Position numbers and translations under genes: made by a program. Below the pieces are notes generated by a model. That model was not told where the DNA came from and did not search any database. It was given only the letters and a program-made list of their open reading frames with translations. This document shows, piece after piece, positions 1 through 11,209 of a DNA stretch of 64,000 nt; position 1 is the stretch's first letter, and the number at the start of each line of letters is the position of its first letter. The DNA is from Sorghum bicolor (lineage: Eukaryota > Streptophyta > Magnoliopsida > Poales > Poaceae): positions 60,010,407 to 60,074,406 of the forward strand of contig NC_012876.2 in the NCBI RefSeq assembly GCF_000003195.3. The letters run 5' to 3'.

Positions 1-235
1 ACATAACAACATAAGAGAAAAAAAATAAAAAGCCAAATGTCTTAAAATTTGAAACAAATGGATATAATTTATTTAATTAGTACTGCGGTGTTAATATAAT
101 TCCAAATGAACTGGATAAAATTGTAAAATTATATCTTAAACAAAACTAATATAACATGTATTCTTAAACAGACCGAACAATATCGACACCTAATTGGTCA
201 ATGAGAGAACTTGAGGAGCAGCGGAAACTCTATTA

Positions 236-733
236 GGACTTATTTAGTTGGGAAAAGTTTTTGGATTTAGCTACTGTACTATTTTCGTTGGTACTCTCTC
301 CATCCCAAAGTGTAAGTCATTCTAATTAGAGAGTCAAAAAATTTTCAAGTTTGACCAAAATTATAGAGAAAAATACTAAGATTTGTAACATAAAATGAGT
401 ATACTATGAAAATATAATTAAGGAAGAATCTAATGATACTTAGTTGATATCATAATAACTATTGTTTTATCATATAAATTTGGTCAAATTTAGGATAGTT
501 TGACTCTACAAGATTCTTGGAATGACTTACAATTTAACATGGAGAAAATATTTGGTAATTATTGTCTAATCATGGACTAACTAGGCTTAAAGGATTTGTC
601 TCGTAAATTACAAGTAAGTTGTGCAATTAGTTTTTATTTTCATCTACATTTAATTATTCATATATGTGTCTAAAGATTTAATGTAACGAGGAATCCTGAA
701 AAACTTTTAGATTTTGGGGTAAACAAACAAGGC
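236..733 (+). mobile_element. Tourist/PIF-like MITE, split by a nested Stowaway-like MITE
   Basis: The left end reads GGACTTATTTAGTT and the right end AACAAGGC. A TTA target duplication lies at 233-235 and 734-736. The interior has the family signature seen about twenty times here: a CTACTGTA block, a CTAATCATGGACTAACTAG block and a TTTATTTTCATCTA block. The 5' part ends near 293 and resumes near 549, either side of another element. Confidence 0.75.
294..548. mobile_element. Stowaway-like MITE nested in a Tourist-like MITE
   Basis: It begins CTCTCTCCATCCC after TA (292-293). An internal inverted pair, AAGTGTAAGTCATTC and GAATGACTTACA, folds the element. The right end is degenerate. TA flanking and CTCC-type ends are the Stowaway signature. 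Confidence 0.6.
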
Positions 734-1178
734 TTATATTAGTTTGATCATACGGGTGACGGACGGTATCTCCAATGTAATTGGGGACTGTGGAGGTGGA
801 CTACTCACCCCCGGCCCTATACGTTATACTACTATACTACTACTGTATACCAATGCAAATGCATCACCACCGTTGAGAATCCATTCGAACCTCTGTTTAA
901 ACTAGCTCTCTATCCATCTGCCTAACCTCTAGCTAGAGCTAGTTTATATTTAATTTACTGTAGTCTCCCTGCTCAATCAGGTAAGGAAAATATATATTAT
1001 AGTAGTATATATAGTAGTTAGTAAATTCGAAGTAGCTTGTACGTCATGATGCTCTTCCGCGAGTTGCTAGATTCGTAGAATCTTATATTAGATGAGTGTT
1101 CGAAGTTACTAATCAAAATTGATTATCTTTATATATTCTCCCTATTCATTTACTAACCCAATACCTATTTAGATAATA
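734..1178. other. AT-rich intergenic stretch, no feature seen
   Basis: I see no coding region, terminal inverted repeat or tandem array here. Confidence 0.5.
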
Positions 1179-1400
1179 CTCTCTCTGTCCCAAAGTAAAT
1201 ATCATTCTCATTTTTTGAGTTACTTTTTAACTTTGATCAGAGTTTAATATTTAAAAATACATAATTACTATTGTTAAATATACTTTTATAATAAGATTAT
1301 TTAGAGATATAACTGTTGTACATATTTTCTATAAACCTAATCAAGATTAGAAAAATTCTACACGCATCCCATTGCGATCTCTATTTTGGGATAGAGGGAA
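1179..1400. mobile_element. Stowaway-like MITE
   Basis: The ends CTCTCTCTGTCCCAAAG and TTTTGGGATAGAGGGAA are inverted copies of the TCCGTCCC type. TA flanks both sides (1177-1178 and 1401-1402). It is 222 bp and has no coding capacity. Confidence 0.7.
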
Positions 1401-2508
1401 TATATATAGTTAGTGGTGAAGTCAATCAGGACGTAGGTTTAGGGAGAGGAGGCCAGATGTCGATAGGTGACCATTTACTATTTAACTACATTATAGTACA
1501 TTAGTTAGGTGTTAAAGAGTATAATGGAAAAATAGCAAAGTTAGAGTGAAATCCTTTGCTTAATTTCTAGCAGCTTTTATTGTATCTTTTTGTGACATCC
1601 TGAATCTCTACTTTATCTTTCATCTTTTAATCTTATTATTGGTTGTTACAATTAATTTATCAAGTGTTATGGTCAAACTATAGTGTTTATTATATATTTA
1701 TTAAAAAGGGTTCTAAGTTCTAGACTCCGCTCTTATTTACTGCAATGGCTTAAATGGCCATTTTAGCCTGATGCAATTAAGATGTTGAATTTTCTCTATC
1801 AAAAAATTATATGTAATAGTATTGTTTATAACAAAGATAGGTGCTTACAATTAAAGTATTATTAGTATTGATATGTCATGATGTATCACTGCAAATACAT
1901 AAACTTTGTATAAAGTAATAACTTATAATTTCATGGAATATTTATATAATTTTTTTATCAATGTTATAGAGAAGATTTTCCCATGATCCATAAACTTTGG
2001 AAATAAAAAATTAATTGAGAATAAACAATGATTCTTTTTTTAATGTCCACGTTCATTAGTTCATGTATTTTGCCACTTTTTTTTTGTTCTCATGCGCTAT
2101 ATTTGTTTTAACAAAGCGTCATCCTTCTTTATTCATCAAAATAAGCAACTCCAACATATATATTATTCATGTTATTTAGACTATTTTTATATATTTAAAG
2201 CAAAAATTAAAATCTAACAGATATGCTATCTGATTTGCTAAAATAGCAAGCTTGCTATTCCTAAATTTTTGTTTGTCATATGTAGCATGTCGTTCTCACT
2301 AGTTATCTTATACAAAAGCTGTTGTGGAACCCTATACTTTAAGTGAGTTTTTTATTTTATACAATAGCTAAATCTTATAATTTAGAATATAATTTTATCT
2401 AGTCTCCTAGAGATGCTCAGTACAAATTCTACCAGGAGGAGCAACAAACCAAACATATACAACATCATATCGAAAACATTTACGGAACTCTTAGTTATTA
2501 GACAATAA
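1401..2508. other. AT-rich intergenic stretch, no gene seen
   Basis: Only short spurious reading frames are present, and no repeat with definable ends. The remaining stretches outside the listed elements up to 9900 (2751-3150, 6106-6700, 6793-7412, 8224-8572 and 8797-9900) are the same apart from the direct repeat noted near 9417. Confidence 0.5.
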
Positions 2509-2750
2509 GGCCTTGTTTAGTTCGCGAAAACTTTTGGTTCGGAGTACTGTAGCACTTTCGTTTTTATTTGACAAATATTGTCGAATCATGGAGTAACTAG
2601 ACTCAAAAGATTTATCTCGCGGTTTACAGGCAAACTGTGTAATTAGTTTTTATTTTCATCTATATTTAATGCTCCATGCATGTGCCGCAAGATTTGATGT
2701 GATGGGAAATCTCGAAAAATTTTGGGGTTTTTTCTGAACTGAACAAGGCC
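2509..2750 (+). mobile_element. Tourist/PIF-like MITE (GGCCTTGTTTAG family)
   Basis: This is a clean 242-bp copy. The ends are GGCCTTGTTTAGTTCG and CTGAACAAGGCC. A perfect TAA target duplication lies at 2506-2508 and 2751-2753, as expected of PIF/Harbinger. It serves here as the reference copy of the family. Confidence 0.85.
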
Positions 2751-3150
2751 TAAAAGTATCAACATTTGAAGCGTCTGGCTTCACGAACAAACTTTACACC
2801 TGTGAAGCTTCCTGTCCGGAGCTGGGCCACGTCTGCATCCATGCCGACTCGATTGGGCCTCCTAGCTAGCACCGGATACATTGTACTGGGGATGGGCCGG
2901 CGAGAAACACCAAGAGTGGAAGGGAAGTACATGGGCCGGGCTGAATCTCGGGATAAGCCACATATCCCATCCGTAGATCCACCATTTTGCATGGACATAT
3001 CATCATATATCATCGTATTATTATTCACAATATAACATAATCGAGTTAATGTTCGAAAGAAAAAAGATAATCGAGTCTAAGAAATGATGCAGAGGCAAGC
3101 ACAACGCCTGCCGGATTAGTTAGCGGCGTTCACGAGCTCAGCATATATAG

Positions 3151-3376
3151 GGCCTTGTTTAGTTCTTTTTTTTTTTTGCAAAACAGCTATTGTAGCACTT
3201 TTATTTATATTTAACAAATATTATCTAATCATGGACTAACTAGATTCAAAAGATTTGTCTCGTCAATTACAAGCAAATTGTGTAATTAGTTATTTTTTAT
3301 CTATATTTAATGTTTCATGCATATGCCGTGATGGAGAATTAAAAAAATTTACAAAACTTTTTTGGGAACTAAGGCC
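3151..3376 (+). mobile_element. GGCCTTGTTTAG MITE, abutting a second copy
   Basis: It starts GGCCTTGTTTAGTTC, is followed by a T run, and ends GGAACTAAGGCC. Its right end overlaps the left end of the next, oppositely oriented copy. Confidence 0.7.
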
Positions 3377-3610
3377 TTGTTTAGTTCACCTAAAAAACCA
3401 AAAACTTTTCAAGATTCCCCATCACATCGAATCTTGCGGCATATATATGGAGCATTAAATATAGACAAAAAAACTAATTATACAATTTAAATGTAAATCG
3501 TGAGATGAATCTTTTAAGCTTAGTTAGTATATGATTAGATAATAATTATTAAATAAAATAAAAATATTACAGTATCAAAAAATTAAAAAAAATCAGATCT
3601 AGACAAGGCC
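3373..3610 (-). mobile_element. GGCCTTGTTTAG MITE, opposite orientation
   Basis: The interior blocks are reverse-complemented relative to the 2509 copy (CATCACATCGAATCTTGCGG near the left end). The right end reads AGACAAGGCC followed by TAA. Confidence 0.7.
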
Positions 3611-3733
3611 TAAGGCCTAGGTCTCCTCCAACCTCCAGTTGGCGTGAGCGCGACCGACCTCAGTGTGGTGTGGGGGTGTCACCGGTGTCGCCGGTGCTGA
3701 TGAATGCGTCCTGCTGCAGCCGGCGCACGCAAC

Positions 3734-4039
3734 GCCCTGTTTACCCCACTTAAAAAAAAATTTCATCCATCTCATCAAATCTTTAGACATATGCATGGAA
3801 CATTAAATGTAGATAAAAAATAAACTAATTACACAGTTTAGTTAGAAATCGCGAGACGAATCTTTTAAACCTAGTTAGTCCATGATTAGCCTTAAGTGCT
3901 ACAGTAATCCACATGTGCTAATGATAGATTAATTATCCTTAATAGATTTGTCTTGCAGTTCTAGACGAGCTATGTAATTTGTTTTTTATTAGTTTCTAAA
4001 AACCTCTCCTGACATCTTTCCGACATATCCGATGTGATC
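3734..4039 (-). mobile_element. Second MITE family (GCCCTGTTTA), 3'-truncated
   Basis: It matches the fuller copy at 19712-20056. Both share the GCCCTGTTTA start, the block CCTTAAGTGCTACAGTAA and the tail TTTTTATTAGTTTCTAAAAA. The expected AAACAGGGCC right end is missing. Confidence 0.55.
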
Positions 4040-4210
4040 ACTGCTATCAACTTGCTTACTGCCGGTGATGGTGGTGGAGTTTCCGGGGGAGCCCCGGTGG
4101 CTCGCTGCGCTCTGCAAGTGCTACGGGCAAGGAGGCTAACTAAACACATGCAGTTGCTAGCTAGGCTCAAACAGTACATGCAACTAAACAAGTTCACCTT
4201 AGGCTAGCCT

Positions 4211-4442
4211 GGCCTTGTTTAGTTTGCAAATTTTTTGGATTTTGGCTACTGTAGCACTTTTGTTTTTATTTGACAAACATTGTCCAATCATAGAGTAACT
4301 AGGCTCAAAAGATTCATCTCACAAATTACAGGTAAACTGTGCAATTAGTTTTTATTTTCGTCTATATTTAATGCTTCATGCATGCGACCAAAGATTCGAT
4401 GTGACGGGGAATCTTGAAAATTTTTGCGAACTAAACAAGGCC
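4211..4442 (+). mobile_element. GGCCTTGTTTAG MITE
   Basis: The ends are GGCCTTGTTTAGTTTGC and GCGAACTAAACAAGGCC, with all family interior blocks present. The target duplication is not clean on the left. Confidence 0.75.
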
Positions 4443-4489
4443 TTAGTTTGGCTAGTCAGGCTTATATTGGAAACGAACCAAACACACTC

Positions 4490-4663
4490 ATGTTGTCTAA
4501 TCATGAACTAACTAGGCTTAAAAGATTCGTCTCGTCAATTCTGACCAAACTGTGCAATTAGTTTTTATTTTTGTCTATATTTAATATTCCATACATACGT
4601 CTAAAGATTCGATGTGACGGGGAGTTTGAAAAGTTTTATAAAATTTTAGGAACTAAACAAGGC
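4490..4663 (+). mobile_element. 5'-truncated GGCCTTGTTTAG MITE
   Basis: It begins at the interior block TTGTCTAATCATGAACTAAC and runs to GGAACTAAACAAGGC. The left terminus is missing. Confidence 0.65.
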
Positions 4664-5087
4664 TCCTCGTCAAAAACGATATGATAGGGAATCTTAAAAC
4701 GATACGATAGATTCGTCTCACAAATTATAGATAAATTATACAATTAGTTATTTTTTTATTTATATTTAATGCAGTATACATACCTAAAAAACGATATGAT
4801 AGGGAATCTTAAAATTTTTTGAAACTAAACAAGACCTAAGTAGAGAACTAGAGATCCCTTATTATTTAGGCTTTCTAACTAAAAACTTTTGGTCTTATCT
4901 TATCAAATGTTTAAATACATGCAAAATATTAAATATAGATTAAAATAATAATTAATTATACAATTTATATGTATTTTACGAGACGAATCTTTTAAACTTA
5001 CTTAGTCTATAATTAGACAGTAATTTATTATACATATAAATATGCTACAATACCTACAAATTTTCCTTTTGCGAACTAAAGGCCTCG
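4664..5087. mobile_element. Rearranged MITE fragments
   Basis: Duplicated family segments occur: AACGATATGATAGGGAATCT appears twice, near 4676 and 4790. They are followed by a reverse-oriented partial copy ending GCGAACTAAAGGCC. This looks like decayed, shuffled copies. Confidence 0.5.
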
Positions 5088-5224
5088 TAACCAAGGAGAC
5101 AACAAAATAGGGAGCATGCCACCATGTGCAAATCAGCACATGGACCTTTCATCCTCAGCAGAAAGAGATGCACTAGTGTACTATAAAAAGGCATGAATCC
5201 CAGTATTTTTTTCTCTTATAATAA

Positions 5225-6105
5225 GGAGGTGTTTGGGACTGCTCTGCTCCAGTTTTTGCAGCTCCGCTCCACGAACTCCACCATGGAGTAGCTCCACTGT
5301 GGAGTTTGTGGAGCAGGAGGTACTGTTTGGCACGCAGCTCTGCTCCAGCTTTAGGAATGGGTTGTTTTCATGCAAATGACTCATTATGCCCCTGATCAAA
5401 ATTGCTCATGATATTTTCCGACCATAATAGAAATCAATATTTTTCGACCAAAATAGAAATCAAATGATGGAACATTAACAGAGACCATAATTAAAATACA
5501 AATAATTGTCCCATAAATTGTAAATAATAGAAAATTAAACAAAGGTTATAATTCAAATAAATCAATACCTGCTCATCCTTCTTCTTTGTTGTTGGTGGAC
5601 GTTTCCTTCCGGCGGCACCTTGTCCTCTGGTTCCCTGACCGCTAGCTCCCTGAACGGCACCAGCTTGCCTGCCGATGCCCTGGCCACTAGGGGCTTGTGT
5701 TGTCGCTCCAGTGCATGGCCACTGGCCGAACTCGGTAAAAGAACTCCAGCCATGATCACCAGGGGCCACTGGCCAGGAGCCGTATGAGGCCAGCTGTGGC
5801 GACGGACCGTACGGGGCCTGCGGCGGCGTCACGCCGTATCCTGCGCTCCCGCTTTTACAGGAACTAATCTTGTGATTAATGAGTGGCAGAGTGGGTAATT
5901 ACCTCACAACTCCATGTGAAACTCCATGTGGGAGTATCAAACTCAAAAAACTGGAGTACCCCTTGAGGTACTCCAGGAAAAACATGGAGCTGACCTCTAG
6001 CTCCATCTTTTTTGTGGAGCGGAGTTCGTGGAGCTAGACGTGTTTGGGAACCCAGAGCTGGAGCGGAGCTGCAAAAACGGGAGCGGAGCAGTCCCAAACA
6101 CCCCC
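5225..6105. mobile_element. PIF/Harbinger-like non-autonomous element, 881 bp
   Basis: The terminal inverted repeats are long. The left starts GGAGGTGTTTGGGACTGCTC and the right ends GAGCAGTCCCAAACACCCCC. A TAA duplication lies at 5222-5224 and 6106-6108. Inside are subterminal GGAGC/CTCCA-rich repeats and one coding-like exon on the minus strand, but no transposase. It is probably a deletion derivative of a larger Harbinger element. Confidence 0.75.
5569..5832 (-). pseudogene. Coding-like first exon inside the Harbinger-like element
   Basis: An ATG at 5832 opens 88 codons on the minus strand. They encode a Pro/Gly/Gln/Ser-rich low-complexity segment ending in a basic patch (KRPPTTKKKDEQ). 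The frame ends exactly at a CAG|GTATTG splice-donor-like site at 5569-5568. AT-rich sequence follows and no downstream exon was found. I infer the first exon of an element-borne or captured gene; its function is unknown and no domain was recognised. Confidence 0.35.
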
Positions 6106-6700
6106 TAAATTAACGAACAACAATCATAACTTCAGAAAAGTCGAATAAGCTTTGTTTCCATCAGGCGCCGTGTGTCAGGTTAGATGCTCTTTATTTCCAT
6201 CTTTTTCTGAATTTCACAAGTATACACACGCAGATGCACAACACACATGCACATTCATCAAATACATGTATACAAACTGTACTCTTATGAGCACCTCCGA
6301 AAGATTATACCAACATATTTTGAGATTGACGAAATCATCATAGGTCTCTCACTGTCGACAAAAACATCGTCTACCAGTGAAAGTACAATAGCCTTAAATT
6401 CTAATATACTTAAACCAGGGTGAATAGATTTATAGTAAGAAACTTAACCAACTGAGCTAGCTAGGCTCAGTACACTTCCAACTTTTTAATTACGATATAT
6501 TTTTGCTGAAATTATATCCATTGCAATCTGTTTATCTCAGAAGAACGCAGTGTAATATACAGTACCTATTAGTTAATATCAAGGTGGATCTAGAAACTTG
6601 TAAAATTCCGAGTCCCGGAATGTTAATATTTCTTATATACTCCCTTCACCTTGAAATATCGTACATTCCAAATTTTTTATGACAACTTAAGGAATTTTCA

Positions 6701-6792
6701 GGCCTTGTTTAATTCACACCAAAAACAAAAAAACAAAAACAAAAGTGCTAGAATACCAAAAACCAAAAATAAATTCAGAACTAAACAAGGCC
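6701..6792 (+). mobile_element. 92-bp internal-deletion derivative of the GGCCTTGTTTAG MITE
   Basis: The ends GGCCTTGTTTAATTCAC and GAACTAAACAAGGCC flank a short A-rich core. The usual interior of about 150 bp is missing. Confidence 0.65.
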
Positions 6793-7412
6793 TAGCGACG
6801 ATGTACCCGTGGATTAAACCCAATTAATTAATGTTTGCAATGGTTTTAAACCTAATTAGGGAGATTTATAACGCAGACATTCCTCAAGGGAGAATTCCTT
6901 CTCTTCGAACAGCTTGCGTTATAAAATTACTTGCCTCAAACGCTTGTTGTGTGAACGTGGCATCGTGTTTTTTAAATTAGGTGAAACTTCCACAGAATAT
7001 GAGCCTTTATTGGCCCGCCTTTTATGCTTTTCAGTCAAAAGTAATGAAAGAGACATTTTTGTTGGTATACCGGTGCGTTTTCCAGATTCCATGTCCATTT
7101 CTATGTGTACAACGTTATGCAAGCTTTACTTTATTTTGTGCAAGCTGCAATAATAATCGGTGTACAGTGCAACGCATCTGAGCGCACCACGGTACCAAAC
7201 CGCTTGCATGGACGGCTCCGATGGAATCCAATATAATACCTGGAGAGCTGGCATTGTAGTAGCAAGAGGAGGAGCGCGCGCAGCTGCAAGTCGTTGTTGT
7301 CCATGGTAGTGGGTAAGTGGGTTGTTCCGTTACTAGTATTTATCTTTCGCAACAAATTAACAATAGTATTTTTAGTTATGGCTTTTATTTTTATAATAGC
7401 AAGTTTTATTTA

Positions 7413-7632
7413 GGTCTTATTTAGTTCATAAAAAGAATTTTTTTTAAGTACTGTAGTATATTTATAATTATTATAATAATTAGTGTCCAATTATAAATTA
7501 ATTAAGTTCAAAAGATTTTATCTCGCAGAATACATACAAATTGTATATAATTATTTTTTTAATCTATATCTAATACTCTATATGTTTAAGCATTCACGAC
7601 AAAAAAATCTTCAATGAGAACTAAACAAGGCC
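7413..7632 (+). mobile_element. GGCCTTGTTTAG MITE, diverged
   Basis: The ends are GGTCTTATTTAGTTC and GAACTAAACAAGGCC, with an AT-decayed interior. Confidence 0.65.
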
Positions 7633-7683
7633 TCAATTATTTTTGTCCTCTCATCCTCCGTCCTGATCCAGCTGCTTTTCTAT

Positions 7684-7925
7684 GGCCTTGTTTAGTTCCA
7701 AAAATTTTGCAAAATTTTTAGATTCTTCGTCACACCGAATCTTTAGACGTATGCATGGAGTATTAAATATAAATAAAAATAAAAACTAATTGCACGGTTT
7801 GGTCGGAATTAACGAGACGAATCTTTTAAGTCTAGTTAGTCCATAATTAGATAATATTTGTTAAATACAAACAAAAATACTATTATTCCTATTTTGTAAA
7901 AAAAAAATTGGAAGTAAACAAGGCC
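7684..7925 (-). mobile_element. GGCCTTGTTTAG MITE, reverse orientation
   Basis: The ends are GGCCTTGTTTAGTTCC and GTAAACAAGGCC, flanked on both sides by TAT (7681-7683 and 7926-7928). The interior blocks are in reverse order. Confidence 0.75.
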
Positions 7926-8002
7926 TATGTGTGTGTCGTCGGTGATGAATGTGTGTATCGCACTCCAGTCTCGTGCAGTCCCGGATTGAGTCCGGACTCC
8001 GA

Positions 8003-8223
8003 GGCCTTGTTTAGTTCCGAAAAGTACTGTAGCACTTTCGCTTGTTTGTGACAGATATTATCCAATCATGGACTAACTATGATCAAAAGATTCGTCTCGT
8101 GATTTACAGCTAAACTGTGTAATTAGTTTTTGTTTTTATCTATATTTAATGTTTCATACATATGCCACAAGATTCGATGTGATGGAGAATTTTGAAAACT
8201 TTTTGGTTTTCAGGAACAAGGCC
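8003..8223 (+). mobile_element. GGCCTTGTTTAG MITE
   Basis: It starts GGCCTTGTTTAGTTCCG and ends GGAACAAGGC, with typical interior blocks. Confidence 0.7.
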
Positions 8224-8572
8224 CGATATCCCCGATCAGCCGACCGGCATCATGTGCACGTGTTTCTCAACTTTGTGGGAGTACCGTACTCTTTTCCTGT
8301 GGACTGTGGTAGCTGGCTTCTGAGGATGGCAAAGCGACACGTCCACACGATAGTGTATTTTATCATATGAACGTACGTACTCCTACTGTCTTCTGTAGTA
8401 GTAGGAGTAGACTAGTAGTATAATACACGTAGGAGCTTACCGTACGTACTATACAACGCATACTGCATTTCTGCTCGTACTCCCAAAGGACACTAGTTAT
8501 GTATATAATCTGATGTACTCATGCATCCTTGAATCCTGTTTGATCCAACTAGAGCAAAAGGTTAGAAACTTA

Positions 8573-8796
8573 GGCCTTGTTTAGTTTGCAAAATAACTGG
8601 TTTTGGCTACTGTAGCATTTTATTTATATTCAACAATTATTGTCCAACCATAGACTAAGTAGGTTCAAATAATTCGTCTCACAAATTACAGTGTGCAATT
8701 AGTTTTTGTTTTCGTCTATATTTAATGCTCAATGCATGAGCCCAAAGATTCGATGTGACGGGGATTCTTGAAAATTTTTGGAAATTAAACCAGACC
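8573..8796 (+). mobile_element. GGCCTTGTTTAG MITE with TTA duplication
   Basis: The ends are GGCCTTGTTTAGTTTGC and TTAAACCAGACC. The TTA target duplication is at 8570-8572 and 8797-8799. Confidence 0.75.
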
Positions 8797-9416
8797 TTAG
8801 TACTTGTCAGAGACAAATAAAGAAAAGAAAGAGGGTAAAGATGTTTTATAGTTTTCATCAAGATCCATATTTTTTAAAACCAAAATCAATGTCCCGCACT
8901 GATATCCTGAAAATTTTGTGTGAGCACATGCAAAAATAGGGATATTATGGATATTTTCTCCCTTTTTACGATTATCAGAACAGTTTTAACTTCATCAGTA
9001 GAGCTTTTCACGAAGCCGAAGTCCAAAGCTAAAAGTAGACGTGAAGCAGACCTGTACCAAATGGCCCCAAATTATCATCATATCGGCAGTCAGATGGAAC
9101 AACGGGAGAAGATATAAACAAAAGGCAGACGGATGGCAAATGGGCACATGCAGCCAGACTTGAGCGCGGACCACGGACACGATGATGATAAATGATGATG
9201 AAGAAGATGGACAACCTAAGCAAATCCCAGTTTCAGTCGAGTATGTGTGGTGTTCATAGTTGATGTGGGACGTGTTTATATCTGGATCGCTCTTCTCCGC
9301 TTGGTGATAAACCATAGCAAATCCTCAGCTAGTCGATTGTCTCTATTCGTTTGGTGATAAACTATAGTTGAAAGAATTGTTTATTGATTTGTTATGAAAG
9401 AAAAACACAAGCAAAT

Positions 9417-9695
9417 ACGTAATCTCTTTGGATGGTAGTAGTACCTACATAATACTTGTTTAAATATATGAAGTGAATTGCTCTTTCAGTTAGGTTAAAC
9501 CTTTGAATTAAACTATTCGATGCATGTAACACAGTAACGTAAAACCTAGGGCCTGTTTAGTAGGGGTTCTCTCCGGCTCTAGCTCTAGCTCCTCTAGAGA
9601 AGCCCTGCTAAACGTTTTTCTAAAGAAGTCATTTTCTGAGTAAAAAGCAGAGGAGTCGAAACACGTAATCTCTTTGGATGGTAGTAGTACCTACA
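9417..9695. repeat. 33-bp direct repeat pair
   Basis: The same 33 bases, starting ACGTAATCTCTTTGGATGG, occur at 9417-9449 and 9663-9695. A CTAGCTCTAGCTCC-rich stretch that begins like another MITE (GGGCCTGTTTAG, about 9550) lies between them. The pair may flank a degraded insertion, or be an unequal-exchange product. Confidence 0.5.
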
Positions 9696-9900
9696 AATTT
9701 CAAACCAGAAAGCTATCCACATGATTTGTTAGAATTTGCACAACGAATTCGGGTTTAGACAAGATATTTACAAGGTTATGTATCATCATATCATCTACAT
9801 GTGCGATTTTTTGGGTGAATTTAGACGACTTTTTGCCGTGGTTTACACGGATTTTTACGAAGGTCGTGGTTTCCACCACATACATTCCCAAGATAAAAAC

Positions 9901-10856
9901 CACTACAATACCGCTGATTATAAAAATAAGTGATTAGACAGTTTTAAAATCGTCCTTAAAAATCAATTTTTAGGGATGGTTATCTTAAGATAACCATATT
10001 ATTCTAAAATTATTTAGAGTCTAATAAAAAAGGAAAACAAATTAATGTAGGGCACAACTTTGTTTTCTAGATTCATTTTTCACTTATCACTTATTTTGAA
10101 TAAGTGCTGACAACAGGATTTGAACTCATAGCCTCTTCCTAACATGTTTAATTCTCTACAATTGCACCACACAGTCACTTCTAACCACTTATACTGTTTG
10201 CACTAATATGTACGAATCTTATAATTAATATTTTAACTCATAATTAATCTTAAATGATAAAACTTTCAACTATAAACTCGTCGAACACTATAAATTTAGT
10301 ATAGAACAATTCTCCATCCAAGATCATTTAAAAAATTCAAAAAATTGAAATTCAAAATCTGAGACTTAATGTATATATTCAGAACCCTAAATGATCTCAA
10401 ACAAAAAATTTATCAACTACAAAATTTTAGATCTCGTCGAGCTCTACAATTTTGATATAAATTTTGTATTCATCCAACTTTATTTGAAAAAGATGTGAAT
10501 TTATTTATACCACAACTATTTTAAAGATGGTTGACTTAGTCAACCACCCTTTAAAATCAATTTTTAGGGATGGGGGACTTAACAAAACAACCTCTAAAAA
10601 TCACTTATTTCCAGAGATGGTTGACATAAACATCTGCTTGGAAATCGTATTTTTAGGGGTAGTTTTTTTATAGAATCGGCCTTAGAAATATAAATGTTTC
10701 TAGGGGTATTTTTATTTAACGGAATCGCTCCTAAAATTTAATTTTAAGCAATAGTTGTATAGCTGCCTCCCATGAAGGTTAGAGATGGTATGCTAAGAAA
10801 ATCATTTTTGTTGGAAAAAAAGGGAGACAGTTGTAAAAATCATTTCTGTACTTGTG
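9901..10856. mobile_element. Degenerate CACTA-like non-autonomous element
   Basis: The left end is CACTACAA. The right end, ATCATTTCTGTACTTGTG, resembles a decayed CACTA terminus when reversed. Subterminal motifs repeat in both orientations (TTTTTAGGGATGG and TTTTTAGGGGTAG types near 9960, 10560 and 10650). This is typical of CACTA elements. The 3-bp flanks (AAC and AGC) do not match perfectly. There is no transposase. Confidence 0.4.
10107..10176 (-). other. tRNA-like Pol III promoter (A and B boxes), SINE-like or tRNA relic
   Basis: On the minus strand, TGGTGCAATTG at 10169-10159 fits the A-box consensus TRGYNNANNNG. GTTCAAATCC at 10125-10116 fits the B-box consensus GWTCRANNCY. Their starts are 44 bases apart, the spacing found in tRNA genes. 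The stems I tried to fold are imperfect, so a functional tRNA is unlikely. A tRNA-derived SINE head or a tRNA relic inside the CACTA-like element is more plausible. Confidence 0.4.
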
Positions 10857-11171
10857 AGCAGGCCAGCCCTTAGCTCGCTCCCTTCTCTTCTTCCTCCTCC
10901 ATAATATCCTCCTCGTCATCATCAACACGAGCAACAATGGAAGTGGGAGCGAAAGGTCCTAGTGATTATCAAAGACTTAGATTTAGCATGCCCTTACTTG
11001 AGCCCTCATAGCTAAATATAGGGGCTCAGTAAAAAAATCAACTCCACCAGGGCCCCTACTATAAACGCTAAATTTGTTGGGGCATAAAAATCCTCCCACC
11101 ACATCTCATTCTTGTTGGCCCAACACACCGACCTCAATCCTTCATCGCGTGTCTGAGCCCTAGCCCATGTG

Positions 11172-11209
<38 letters not shown>

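Noticed and set aside
10936..11010. Small frame starting MEVGAKG after a CTT-rich leader-like stretch
   Set aside because: About 24 codons only, with no downstream exon that joins in frame. It may be a gene scrap but cannot be supported.
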